A stretch of DNA of 13,408 nucleotides. Source: UBA8337 sp965658615. Its GTDB lineage: Bacteria; Pseudomonadota; Alphaproteobacteria; RS24. Below the pieces are notes generated by a model. The model did not search any database, was not told the DNA's origin, and saw only the letters and a list, made by a program, of their open reading frames with translations. This document shows, piece by piece, positions 6,846-13,408 of this stretch (its first letter is position 1; each line of letters starts with the position of its first letter). A program made the translations under genes and the position numbers. The stretch covers positions 1-13,408 of the forward strand of contig CBFHSX010000041.1 in NCBI GenBank assembly GCA_965658615.1. The letters run 5' to 3'.

Positions 6846-8000
6846 TTAGACCCCTTGATAATCGGCGCGGGCAAAGCCGTCGCGCAAATCATCTTTTAAA
6901 TCATCGACATGTTCGAGGCCGATATTGAGGCGCAGCATTTGCCCGTCGGTCTCGAAGGCTGTTGCGGTGCGGGTAATCTCGCAGGGCACAATCAGGCTCT
7001 CAAACCCGCCCCAGCTATAGCCCATGCCAAACAGCCGCATATTGTCCAGCATGGCGGCAAGCTGCGTTTCACTGCACGGGTCAAGCTCAACGGAAAACAG
7101 GCCGGCCGCGCCGGTAAAATCGCGCTGCCAAATATCATGGCCCGGCGCATCGGGCAGGGCCGGATACAGCACGCGGCGCACAAAAGGCAGGCCTTGCAGC
7201 CATGTCGCAATATCCAGTGCCGCCTGCTGGTGCTGCTTCAGCCGAGTCGGCATGGTGCGTAAGCCCCGAAGGGCCAGATAAATATCATCCGGCGCGGCGC
7301 AAAAGCCGATCAGCCCGTGCACATGGCGCAGGGTTTTGTGATGTGCCTCATTGGCCGCGACCGTGCCGATCAACGCGTCAGCATGGCCGACAATATATTT
7401 GGTCGCCGCCTGTATCGACATATCGACGCCATGCGCCAGCGGTTTGAACAAAAGCGGTGTTGCCCATGTATTGTCGATGGCGGTCAACACATTGCGCTGC
7501 TGCGCCACCGCCACAATGGCCGGCACATCCTGCATCTCAAAGGTTTGCGAGCCGGGGCTTTCCATAAAAATCAATGCGGTATTGTCGCGAATGAGCGTTT
7601 CTATTCCGCTGCCGATAAGCGGGTCATAATATTCGGTCTCGACGCCGAAATCGCGCAAAAAGCCGTCGCAAAATTTGCGTGTCGGATAATAGGCCGTATC
7701 AACCATCAGCATATGGTCGCCGGCTTTGACGGCGCTCAATATGGCCAGTGAGACGGCCGAAGCCCCGGAGGGGGTCAGCACTGTGCCGGCCGCCCCTTCC
7801 AATTCGTTCATCGCCGTTTCGAGCGCTTGGCTGGTCGGGGTTCCGCGACGGCCATAAGTGAAGGGAATTTTCTCGCGGCCGCGAATGGCGGCCAGCGACG
7901 GATAAAGAATGGTCGAGGCGCGATAGACCGGCGTGTTGACCGCCCCGTCAAACTTCTCCGGCGTGCGACCGCCGATTATGGCTTTGGTTTCGTCTTTCAC
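6846..8000 (-). CDS. metC: Cystathionine beta-lyase (PLP-dependent)
   Basis: This 384-residue protein is a Cys/Met-metabolism PLP enzyme (fold type I). The Schiff-base lysine is K201 in ATKYIVGHAD, the PLP pyridine contact is D176 in AIDNTWATP, the phosphate-binding part is Y49-G-R51, and R357 in LRLNIGLE should bind substrate carboxylate. LRGLRTMPTRL (244-254) and GYSWGGFESL (327-336) are typical of MetC rather than MetB. MetC splits L-cystathionine into homocysteine, pyruvate and ammonia in methionine synthesis, in the cytosol. The start is the GTG at 8000, preceded by GGAAAG at 8013-8008; no ATG is better placed. It is divergent from aapJ over 60 bp, and a metC homologue next to aapJ is, as I recall, also known from Rhizobium. 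Some family members act as cysteine desulfhydrases, so substrate preference is not certain. Confidence 0.92.
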   Translation of the reverse strand: MKDETKAIIGGRTPEKFDGAVNTPVYRASTILYPSLAAIRGREKIPFTYGRRGTPTSQALETAMNELEGAAGTVLTPSGASAVSLAILSAVKAGDHMLMVDTAYYPTRKFCDGFLRDFGVETEYYDPLIGSGIETLIRDNTALIFMESPGSQTFEMQDVPAIVAVAQQRNVLTAIDNTWATPLLFKPLAHGVDMSIQAATKYIVGHADALIGTVAANEAHHKTLRHVHGLIGFCAAPDDIYLALRGLRTMPTRLKQHQQAALDIATWLQGLPFVRRVLYPALPDAPGHDIWQRDFTGAAGLFSVELDPCSETQLAAMLDNMRLFGMGYSWGGFESLIVPCEITRTATAFETDGQMLRLNIGLEHVDDLKDDLRDGFARADYQGV

Positions 8001-8060
8001 CTGTTTTCTTTCCGAGAATTAGTGTTACAGTACCGCCATTATTCGCCAATGAGGTTCGTT
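8001..8060. promoter_or_regulatory. metC-aapJ divergent intergenic region
   Basis: This 60-bp spacer must hold the upstream control of both metC (leftward) and the aap operon (rightward). A weak rightward candidate is TTTTCT (8004-8009), 16 bases, TACAGT (8026-8031). A weak leftward one is TTGGCG (complement of 8044-8049), 16 bases, TAACAC (complement of 8022-8027). The two would overlap. No clear operator palindrome or riboswitch-sized structure is visible. Confidence 0.3.
8051..8054 (+). promoter_or_regulatory. Ribosome binding site that sets the aapJ start
   Basis: GAGG lies 6 bases before the ATG at 8061. An in-frame ATG at 8049 would place this site inside the gene and has no ribosome binding site of its own, so 8061 is preferred. 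Confidence 0.6.
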
Positions 8061-9089
8061 ATGCAAATTGTCGCTCGTTTTTTTGTTGCTTTAACCCTGG
8101 TCGTTTCGGCTGCGGCCGTGTTGCCGTCTGCGGCGCAAGCCAACACGCTGGACAATGTGAAGAAACGCGGCGCGGTTGTGTGCGGCGTCTCACAAGGTCT
8201 GCCGGGCTTTTCCAATCCGGATAATCAGGGCAGTTGGACCGGCATTGATGTCGATGTTTGCCGCGCTTTGGGAGCTGCGATTTTCGGCAATCCGGATGCG
8301 GTGAAATATACCGCGCTCTCGGCCAAGGAGCGCATTACCGCTCTGCAATCGGGCGAAGTTGACCTGCTGGCTCGCAATACCACATGGTCAATGCACCGCG
8401 ATACGGCGCTGGGCATTGATTTTACGGCGGTGAATTATTTTGACGGGCAGGGCTTTATGGTGCGCAAAGACCTCGGTGTGCGCAGCGCCAAAGAGTTGGA
8501 TGGCGCGACCCTGTGCACCAATCAAGGCACCACGACCGAGCTGAACGCGGCCGATTATTTCCGCGCCAATGGCATGAAATTCGACATGGTGGCGTTTGAA
8601 AAAGCCGATGAGGCCATTGCCGCCTATAATACGGGTCGCTGCGACGCCTATACGACCGACCATTCGGCGCTTTATGCGCAACGCCTGAAGCTGACCGATC
8701 CGAAAGCTCATACGGTGCTGCCGGAAATTATCTCGAAAGAGCCGCTCAGCCCTGTTGTTCGCCAAGGCGATGATGTGTGGGCCGATATTGTTACTTGGGC
8801 GCATTATGCGACGGTTGCGGCTGAAGAGCTCGACGTGACCTCGAAAAATGTTGACCGTATGAAAAGCTCAATGAACCCGTCTGTGCGCCGCCTTTTGGGG
8901 TTGGACGGCACATTTGGCGATAATCTCGGTATCCGCAAGGATTGGGCCTATCAAATCATCAGCCATGTCGGTAATTATGGCGAAATTTTTGAACGCAATG
9001 TGGGCGTGAACACGCCGCTGGGTATCAAGCGGGGTCTGAATGCGCTGTGGACCAAAGGCGGTCTGCAATACGCGCCGCCCATCCGCTAG
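8061..9089 (+). CDS. aapJ: General L-amino acid ABC transporter, periplasmic binding protein AapJ
   Basis: AapJ captures a broad range of L-amino acids in the periplasm and hands them to AapQM. The 342-residue product is nearly the length of rhizobial AapJ. It has a signal peptide (hydrophobic at 6-21, cleavage AQA/NTLD after residue 27). The mature protein starts with LDNVKKRGAVVCGVSQGLPGFS and GSWTGIDVDVCRALGAAIFG, the usual start of polar amino-acid binding proteins (SBP family 3). LLARNTTWSMHRD (102-114) and the GATLCTNQGTTTELN hinge block (148-162) are characteristic of the AapJ/BztA subfamily. Four cysteines (41, 67, 152, 194) are present. The start at 8061 is chosen from the GAGG site; the open frame extends upstream to 7827, but that part overlaps metC and lacks a signal sequence. 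It is the first gene of aapJQMP. Confidence 0.96.
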   Translation: MQIVARFFVALTLVVSAAAVLPSAAQANTLDNVKKRGAVVCGVSQGLPGFSNPDNQGSWTGIDVDVCRALGAAIFGNPDAVKYTALSAKERITALQSGEVDLLARNTTWSMHRDTALGIDFTAVNYFDGQGFMVRKDLGVRSAKELDGATLCTNQGTTTELNAADYFRANGMKFDMVAFEKADEAIAAYNTGRCDAYTTDHSALYAQRLKLTDPKAHTVLPEIISKEPLSPVVRQGDDVWADIVTWAHYATVAAEELDVTSKNVDRMKSSMNPSVRRLLGLDGTFGDNLGIRKDWAYQIISHVGNYGEIFERNVGVNTPLGIKRGLNALWTKGGLQYAPPIR

Positions 9090-9090
9090 C

Positions 9091-9095
9091 AGGAG
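9091..9095 (+). promoter_or_regulatory. Strong ribosome binding site before aapQ
   Basis: AGGAG sits directly after the aapJ stop codon. With a 6-base gap it points at the codon ATC (9102-9104), not at any ATG, GTG or TTG. The first standard start codon in the aapQ frame is the GTG at 9138, 42 bases further, which is too far for this site. Confidence 0.7.
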
Positions 9096-9101
9096 CCGGC
9101 A

Positions 9102-9137
9102 ATCACCTCCCTGACCTCCAAACTGTTCAGACGCGAT
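9102..9137 (+). other. aapQ: Probable N-terminal extension of AapQ starting at a non-canonical ATC codon
   Basis: These 12 in-frame codons join directly to the GTG at 9138 without a stop. Read with ATC as initiator they give (M)TSLTSKLFRRD, a polar N-terminus with K7, R10 and R11 just before the first membrane helix. That is the cytosolic, positively charged lead expected for an inner-membrane permease, and AapQ homologues carry a longer lead of this kind. AUC initiation is very rare, so a base error (ATG to ATC) or a CTG start at 9111 remain possible. Confidence 0.5.
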
Positions 9138-10262
9138 GTGCTGCTACAGGCACTGGTGCTATGCGCGCTGGTTTTTGGTCTGGTGTCGCTGGTCGCCAAT
9201 GTGCAGGCCAATTTGGCAGCGCAGGGTATTAATTCCGGTTTCGGTTTTTTGTCCGAACGCGCCGGTTTTGCCATTAACCAGACATTGGTCGCCTATTCGG
9301 AGGACAGTAATTTCGCCCGCGTGCTGCTGGTTGGGCTGCTCAACACGCTGCTGGTTTCCGTGCTGGGCGTGACCTTTGCAACGATTTTGGGCTTTTCGCT
9401 TGGCGTCGCGCGGCTGTCGCGCAATTGGTTGGTCAGCAAGCTGGCCATGGTCTATGTCGAGATTTTCCGCAATGTGCCGCTGCTGCTGCAAATCATGTTT
9501 TGGTATTTTGGTGTGCTGCGCAATCTGCCGTCACCGCGCCAAGCCGTGTCGATCGCCGATAGTGTTTTTATGAGCAATCGCGGCATTGTCGTGCCGGCGC
9601 TGCAAGCGGGGCCGGGCGCAATTTGGTATGGCGTCGCGCTGGCTTTTGTTGTGGCGGGGTTTATCTGGTTGCGTCGTCGCGCTGCCAAATCTCTTTTGCA
9701 GCACGGCGAGATTGTGCCGGTCTGGCGACCTTTGACAGGCATCACGCTGGCGGCGTTTGGCGTGGCGGCACTCATCGCCGGTCTGCCCTTTACCCTCGAT
9801 GTGCCGGCGCTGCGCGGCTTTAATTTTCGCGGCGGCATTACCGTCATCCCGGAATTTGTTGCACTGCTTTTGGCATTGAGCCTTTATACGGCGGCGTTTA
9901 TCGCTGAGATCGTCCGCGCCGGGATCCAGTCGGTCGATAAGGGGCAGCGCGAGGCTGCCGCCGCGCTCGGTTTGCCCGAGAGCCGGTCGCTCAAGCTGGT
10001 GGTCATTCCGCAGGCTTTGCGCGTCATCATTCCGCCGCTGACCAGCCAATATCTCAATCTGACGAAAAACTCATCCCTCGCCGTCGCCATTGCCTATCCG
10101 GATATTGTCTCGGTCTTTGCCGGCACGACGCTGGTTCAAGTCGGCCAAGCGGTTGAGATTATCTTCATTACAATGATGATTTATCTGGGGCTCAGCCTGC
10201 TCACCTCATGGGGGATGAACCGTTACAATGCGCGCATTGCGCTGGTGGGGCAGGAAAGATGA
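9138..10262 (+). CDS. aapQ: General L-amino acid ABC transporter, permease AapQ
   Basis: AapQ is one of two inner-membrane permeases of the Aap system. The protein has 374 residues from the GTG at 9138, or 386 if translation starts at the ATC at 9102. From the GTG it would begin inside the first helix (LLQALVLCALVFGLVSLVA), so that start is probably too late. The block NVQANLAAQGINSGFGFL (21-38) is typical of AapQ/BztB, and FRNVPLLLQIMFWYF (110-124) is the conserved polar-permease region. The family's long insert with two extra helices (about 160-220) follows. The EAA loop that docks on AapP is EAAAALGLPESRSLKLVVIPQALR (272-295). The stop TGA overlaps the aapM ATG (ATGA), indicating coupled translation. 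It follows aapJ by only 12 bp when counted from the ATC. Confidence 0.94.
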   Translation: MLLQALVLCALVFGLVSLVANVQANLAAQGINSGFGFLSERAGFAINQTLVAYSEDSNFARVLLVGLLNTLLVSVLGVTFATILGFSLGVARLSRNWLVSKLAMVYVEIFRNVPLLLQIMFWYFGVLRNLPSPRQAVSIADSVFMSNRGIVVPALQAGPGAIWYGVALAFVVAGFIWLRRRAAKSLLQHGEIVPVWRPLTGITLAAFGVAALIAGLPFTLDVPALRGFNFRGGITVIPEFVALLLALSLYTAAFIAEIVRAGIQSVDKGQREAAAALGLPESRSLKLVVIPQALRVIIPPLTSQYLNLTKNSSLAVAIAYPDIVSVFAGTTLVQVGQAVEIIFITMMIYLGLSLLTSWGMNRYNARIALVGQER

Positions 10263-11365
10263 GCGCTGATTGGACCCCGACCGCACCGCGTCCGGCACCG
10301 TCCAATACGGTCGGCTTTGTCGGCTGGGCGCGCGACAATCTGTTCGCCAGCAAGCTCGACACGCTGTTAACCGTCATCACAGCTGCGACCATTCTCTATC
10401 TCGTCGAGGTGATTTTCGGCTGGGCCATTATCGATGCCAGCTTTAGCGGCACAGACCGCACGGCCTGTCTGAAAGACGTGCAGGGCGCGTGCTGGCCGTT
10501 TATCGATGCCAAGCTCAATCAGTTTATATATGGTCGCTATCCGTTGGCCGAGACGTGGCGCGTCGATATGGTGTTTCTCGGCGGCGCGCTGGGGTTGGTG
10601 CCGTTACTCATGCCCAATGCGCCTTATAAGCGCGCCAATGTTATTTACCTGCTCGCTATCTATCCGGTTTTTGCCTTCATCATGCTGACCGGAGGCATGT
10701 TCGGGCTGCAAGAAGTTGAGACCAATGATTGGGGCGGTCTGCTGGTGACACTGGTGGTGGCGGTGACGGGCATTGTCGCCTCGCTGCCGCTCGGTATCCT
10801 GCTGGCTTTGGGGCGACGGTCGCAGATGCCGATTGTGCGGGCGCTATGTATCGGCTTTATCGAGATTTTTCGCGGTGTGCCGCTCATCACCGTGCTTTTT
10901 ATGGCCAGCGTCATGCTGCCGCTCTTTCTGCCTGACGGGATGAATTTTGATAAGTTGGTGCGCTGTCTCATCGGCGTAGCGCTGTTTTCGTCTGCCTATA
11001 TGGCAGAGGTCATTCGTGGCGGCCTGCAAGCCATACCGAAGGGGCAATATGAAGCCGCCGCCGCTTTGGGTCTCGGCTATTGGAAGACGACGCGGCTTGT
11101 CATATTGCCGCAAGCCATGAAGTTGGTTATCCCGGGCATTGTGAACACGTTTATCGGCTTGTTTAAGGATACGACATTGGTATTGATTGTCGGTCTGTTC
11201 GATTTGCTGGGGGTTGTGCAATTGAACTTTACCGATGCCAGCTGGGCGACGCCTGAGACGCATATTACCGGTTATGTGTTTGCCGGTTTTGTGTTCTGGA
11301 TTTTCTGTTTTGCCATGTCGCGATATTCGATATTTATGGAGAACCGCCTGTCAACTGACAGGTAG
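10259..11365 (+). CDS. aapM: General L-amino acid ABC transporter, permease AapM
   Basis: AapM pairs with AapQ to form the membrane channel. From the ATG at 10259 the product has 368 residues; the open frame begins earlier (10208), but AGGA at 10252-10255 and the ATGA overlap with the aapQ stop fix the start. The cytosolic N-terminus (1-33) is Pro-rich and ends in ARDNLFASKLDTLLT, usual for AapM/BztC. Helices are seen at about 34-57, 103-119, 127-146, 160-184 and further to 360. An extracytoplasmic loop (60-100) contains two cysteines, C70 and C78. FRGVPLITVLFM (204-215) and the EAA loop EAAAALGLGYWKTTRLVILPQAMK (265-288) identify the His/Glu/Gln permease family. NWG/DWGGL (157-161) leads into the permease core. 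aapP follows 11 bp after the stop. Confidence 0.95.
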   Translation: MSADWTPTAPRPAPSNTVGFVGWARDNLFASKLDTLLTVITAATILYLVEVIFGWAIIDASFSGTDRTACLKDVQGACWPFIDAKLNQFIYGRYPLAETWRVDMVFLGGALGLVPLLMPNAPYKRANVIYLLAIYPVFAFIMLTGGMFGLQEVETNDWGGLLVTLVVAVTGIVASLPLGILLALGRRSQMPIVRALCIGFIEIFRGVPLITVLFMASVMLPLFLPDGMNFDKLVRCLIGVALFSSAYMAEVIRGGLQAIPKGQYEAAAALGLGYWKTTRLVILPQAMKLVIPGIVNTFIGLFKDTTLVLIVGLFDLLGVVQLNFTDASWATPETHITGYVFAGFVFWIFCFAMSRYSIFMENRLSTDR

Positions 11366-11369
11366 GAGG
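11364..11369 (+). promoter_or_regulatory. Ribosome binding site that sets the aapP start
   Basis: A perfect AGGAGG overlaps the aapM stop codon. It is 7 bases before the ATG at 11377 but only 1 base before the in-frame GTG at 11371, so the ATG is the likely start. Confidence 0.75.
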
Positions 11370-11376
11370 GGTGAAG

Positions 11377-12120
11377 ATGACCGCATCTGATGACACGCTG
11401 ATCCGCATTGCCGGCATGAACAAATGGTTCGGCAATTTCCATGTGCTGCGCGATATTGATCTAGAGGTAAAGCGCGGCGAGCGTATTGTGATTTGCGGGC
11501 CGTCGGGCAGCGGCAAGTCAACGCTTATTCGCTGCATCAACCGGCTGGAGCAACACCAAGAGGGGGTCATTGAAGTGGATGGCACGCCCTTGGACGGCTC
11601 TTTGAAAAACCTCGAAGCCATCCGCTCCAATGTCGGCATGGTGTTCCAGCAATTCAATCTGTTCCCGCATATGAGTGTGTTGGAAAACTGCACATTGGCA
11701 CCGATTTGGGTCAAACATATGCCGCAAGACGAGGCCGAAGCGCAGGCGCGCAAATTCCTTGAACGCGTCCGCATCCCCGATCAGGCGGATAAATATCCCG
11801 GGCAATTATCCGGCGGACAGCAGCAGCGTGTCGCTATTGCCCGGGCCTTGTGCATGAACCCGGATATTATGCTGTTTGACGAGCCGACCTCAGCGCTCGA
11901 TCCTGAAATGATCAAGGAAGTCTTGGATGTCATGGTGGAATTGGCAGAAGACGGCATGACCATGCTTTGCGTGACGCATGAAATGGGCTTTGCCCGCCAA
12001 GTGGCCGATCGTGTGATTTTTATGGATGAGGGCGAGATTGTCGAGCAGAACGAACCGGAAGCGTTTTTCTCCAACCCGCAAAATGACCGCACCAAGCTGT
12101 TCTTAAGCCAAGTTATTTAG
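11377..12120 (+). CDS. aapP: General L-amino acid ABC transporter, ATPase AapP
   Basis: AapP hydrolyses ATP on the cytosolic face to drive amino-acid import through AapQM. The 247-residue protein carries all ABC ATPase motifs: Walker A G41-PSGSGKST49, the Q-loop at VFQQFNLFPH (89-98), the signature LSGGQQQRVAIARAL (144-158), Walker B IMLFDEP with D168 and E169, the D-loop SALDPE, and the switch histidine H201 in VTHEMGFA. INRLEQHQEGVIEVDG (54-69) is typical of the polar amino-acid (HisP/GlnQ) subfamily. The start is the ATG at 11377, chosen from the AGGAGG spacing. It is the last gene of the operon. Its TAG interlocks with the stop of the convergent GNAT gene, leaving no visible terminator after the operon. 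Confidence 0.97.
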   Translation: MTASDDTLIRIAGMNKWFGNFHVLRDIDLEVKRGERIVICGPSGSGKSTLIRCINRLEQHQEGVIEVDGTPLDGSLKNLEAIRSNVGMVFQQFNLFPHMSVLENCTLAPIWVKHMPQDEAEAQARKFLERVRIPDQADKYPGQLSGGQQQRVAIARALCMNPDIMLFDEPTSALDPEMIKEVLDVMVELAEDGMTMLCVTHEMGFARQVADRVIFMDEGEIVEQNEPEAFFSNPQNDRTKLFLSQVI

Positions 12121-12638
12121 GCCAGCTCGTCAACAATCTCGACCTGTTTGCGATTATAGGCGGTGAAACCGACTGATTGATAAAGCTTCAGGGCCGATGG
12201 GTGGTCAAGTGTGCAGGTCTGGATGATGATACGGCGCGGCGCGCGCGCTTTGACAATATTCAGCGCGCTCTCAACCATCATGCGGCCCAGTCCCTTGCCG
12301 ATTTCGTCTTCAACCAGCCCGACAAAAACCAATTCGACTTGCGGCATGAGTTTGAAATTCAACTCGACATAGCCGATCGCTTCGCCATGCCTTTGCAGCA
12401 CGTGAATTTCAGTGTTCGGGTGATGCACCAGAGCCGATAATTGCCGGTCGGTGAGATGGCGTCGATTGACCCAATGCCATTTACGCCCGACGCGGTCATA
12501 GAGTTTGCGATAATCGGCTACGGACATGCTTGTATCATGCACAAATGAAACGCCCTGCGGCCAAACAGGCGGTGGTGCAGGCGCACGCAACGGCGCTTCC
12601 ATAGCCAAATGCGTGACGATGGTTTGCAGCTTGGTCAT
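12117..12638 (-). CDS. GNAT-family N-acetyltransferase
   Basis: This 173-residue protein fits the GNAT fold, which transfers an acetyl group from acetyl-CoA to an amine. The acetyl-CoA loop is E112-I-G-K-G-L-G118 within VELVFVGLVEDEIGKGLGRMMVESAL, strand-loop-helix motif A. The C-terminal part HPSALKLYQSVGFTAYNR (146-163) is the motif B region. The N-terminal half, DYRKLYDRVGRKWHWVNRRHLTDRQL (42-67), is a distinctive block I have seen in alphaproteobacterial GNATs of unknown substrate. I chose the ATG at 12638, 4 bp after the stop of the upstream cysteine synthase gene; the longer frame to 12830 would overlap that gene. The two genes are probably one transcript. This is not a serine acetyltransferase, which has a different fold, so a direct role in cysteine synthesis is not implied. 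Confidence 0.86.
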   Translation of the reverse strand: MTKLQTIVTHLAMEAPLRAPAPPPVWPQGVSFVHDTSMSVADYRKLYDRVGRKWHWVNRRHLTDRQLSALVHHPNTEIHVLQRHGEAIGYVELNFKLMPQVELVFVGLVEDEIGKGLGRMMVESALNIVKARAPRRIIIQTCTLDHPSALKLYQSVGFTAYNRKQVEIVDELA

Positions 12639-12642
12639 CCGT

Positions 12643-13408
12643 TTACAGCCAATCAGGGTAGGGCAGGCCTTGCTGTTTGAGGAATTCCGGATTGAACAGC
12701 TTCGATTGATAGCGCGTGCCGAAATCGCACAATATGGTGACAATGGTGTGGCCGGGGCCGAGATCGGCGGCCATACGCAGCGCACCGGCAATGTTAATGC
12801 CCGATGAACCGCCAAGGCATAGCCCTTCATCCTTCAACAGATCAAAGACAATCGGCAGCGCCTCGGCATCGGAGATTTGATAGGCATCGTCAATCGGCGC
12901 GCCTTCAATATTGGCGGTCACGCGACCTTGGCCGATACCCTCGGTAATCGACGTGCCCTCGCTACGTAATTCGCCATGTTTGAACCAATGATACATATTG
13001 GCACCCATTGGGTCTGCGGCGGCGATGCGGATATTTTCATTTTGCTGTTTCAAATAAATGCCGATACCGGCCAGCGTGCCGCCCGTGCCGATAGCGCAGG
13101 TAAAGCCGTCAACCTCACCCTCGGTTTGCCGCCAAATTTCCGGCCCTGTCGTCTCAATATGCGCCTGCCGATTGGCGACATTGTCGAATTGATTGGCCCA
13201 TACCGCACCGGATTCATGTTTCTCGGCCAGCTCGGCAGCGAGGCGGCCGGAATATTTGACGTAATTATTATCGTCCGCATAAGGCACGGCGGGAACCTCG
13301 ATAAGCTCGGCCCCGGCCAGACGCAGCATGTCTTTTTTCTCTTGGCTTTGAGTTTCGGGAATAACAATCACCGATTTATAGCCCAGCGCATTGGCGACCA
13401 GCGCGATG
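12643..13408 (-). CDS. cysK: Cysteine synthase (O-acetylserine sulfhydrylase), partial, 5' end off window
   Basis: The last 254 codons of a PLP-dependent fold type II beta-replacement enzyme are present; the frame is open to the right edge. ANQFDNVANRQAH with TTGPEIW (71-93 of the visible part) is the cysteine synthase block, IGTGGTLAG (106-114) is the PLP-phosphate loop, EGIGQGRV (156-163) the segment following the active-site cleft, and GGSSGINIAGAL (199-210) contains the serine that contacts the PLP ring nitrogen. The C-terminus (TILCDFGTRYQSKLFNPEFL) is typical of alphaproteobacterial CysK-type proteins. The Schiff-base lysine would be upstream, outside the window. The enzyme makes L-cysteine from O-acetylserine and sulfide in the cytosol. 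A cystathionine beta-synthase-like activity cannot be excluded from this fragment. The GNAT gene follows after 4 bp. Confidence 0.92.
   Translation of the reverse strand, partial: IALVANALGYKSVIVIPETQSQEKKDMLRLAGAELIEVPAVPYADDNNYVKYSGRLAAELAEKHESGAVWANQFDNVANRQAHIETTGPEIWRQTEGEVDGFTCAIGTGGTLAGIGIYLKQQNENIRIAAADPMGANMYHWFKHGELRSEGTSITEGIGQGRVTANIEGAPIDDAYQISDAEALPIVFDLLKDEGLCLGGSSGINIAGALRMAADLGPGHTIVTILCDFGTRYQSKLFNPEFLKQQGLPYPDWL

Noticed and set aside
7827..8060. Upstream extension of the aapJ frame
   Set aside because: It overlaps metC, would bury the signal peptide inside the protein, and the GAGG site marks 8061 as the start.
9087..9138. AapJ-AapQ fusion by readthrough of the TAG at 9087, since both genes share a frame
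   Set aside because: The two proteins work in different compartments, AapJ ends at its usual length, and a strong ribosome binding site follows the stop, so separate translation is far more likely.

Overview
The window looks like a gene-dense piece of chromosome from an alphaproteobacterium. The best evidence is a complete aapJ-aapQ-aapM-aapP general L-amino acid ABC transporter operon with a cystathionine beta-lyase gene (metC) divergent from it. That arrangement is typical of rhizobia and relatives. The DNA is moderately GC-rich by eye. No stretch over 100 bases lacks a gene, and I see no tRNA, rRNA, insertion sequence, CRISPR array or phage gene.

Left part (1-2439): the 5' end of a secreted protein with a C-type lectin-like domain runs off the left edge on the minus strand. 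Divergent from it is a PaaI-type hotdog thioesterase. Next come an unrecognised four-helix membrane protein (minus) and a YgjP/DUF45-type zinc metalloprotein (plus).

Middle part (2516-6839): ilvD (dihydroxy-acid dehydratase, branched-chain amino acid synthesis) faces a minus-strand two-gene unit. That unit is a PuuD-like class I glutamine amidotransferase followed by a patatin-like lipid acyl hydrolase, joined by a GTGA overlap. Divergent from the PuuD-like gene is an exported Sel1-repeat protein.

Right part (6846-13408): metC (minus) and aapJQMP (plus) diverge from a 60-bp spacer. A GNAT acetyltransferase and the 3' two-thirds or more of a cysteine synthase form a minus-strand unit that converges on aapP. 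AapJ is the periplasmic binding protein, AapQ and AapM the membrane permeases and AapP the ATPase. Together with metC and the cysteine synthase, this half deals mostly with amino-acid uptake and sulfur amino-acid metabolism.

Most genes are ordinary core metabolism, and I do not see a wholly new system. The points most worth a second look are these: aapQ seems to lack a normal start codon but has an ideal ribosome binding site in front of an ATC codon; three of four convergent gene pairs have interlocked stop codons; one symmetrical -10 element may serve two divergent genes; and a lectin-fold exported protein is present only in part.
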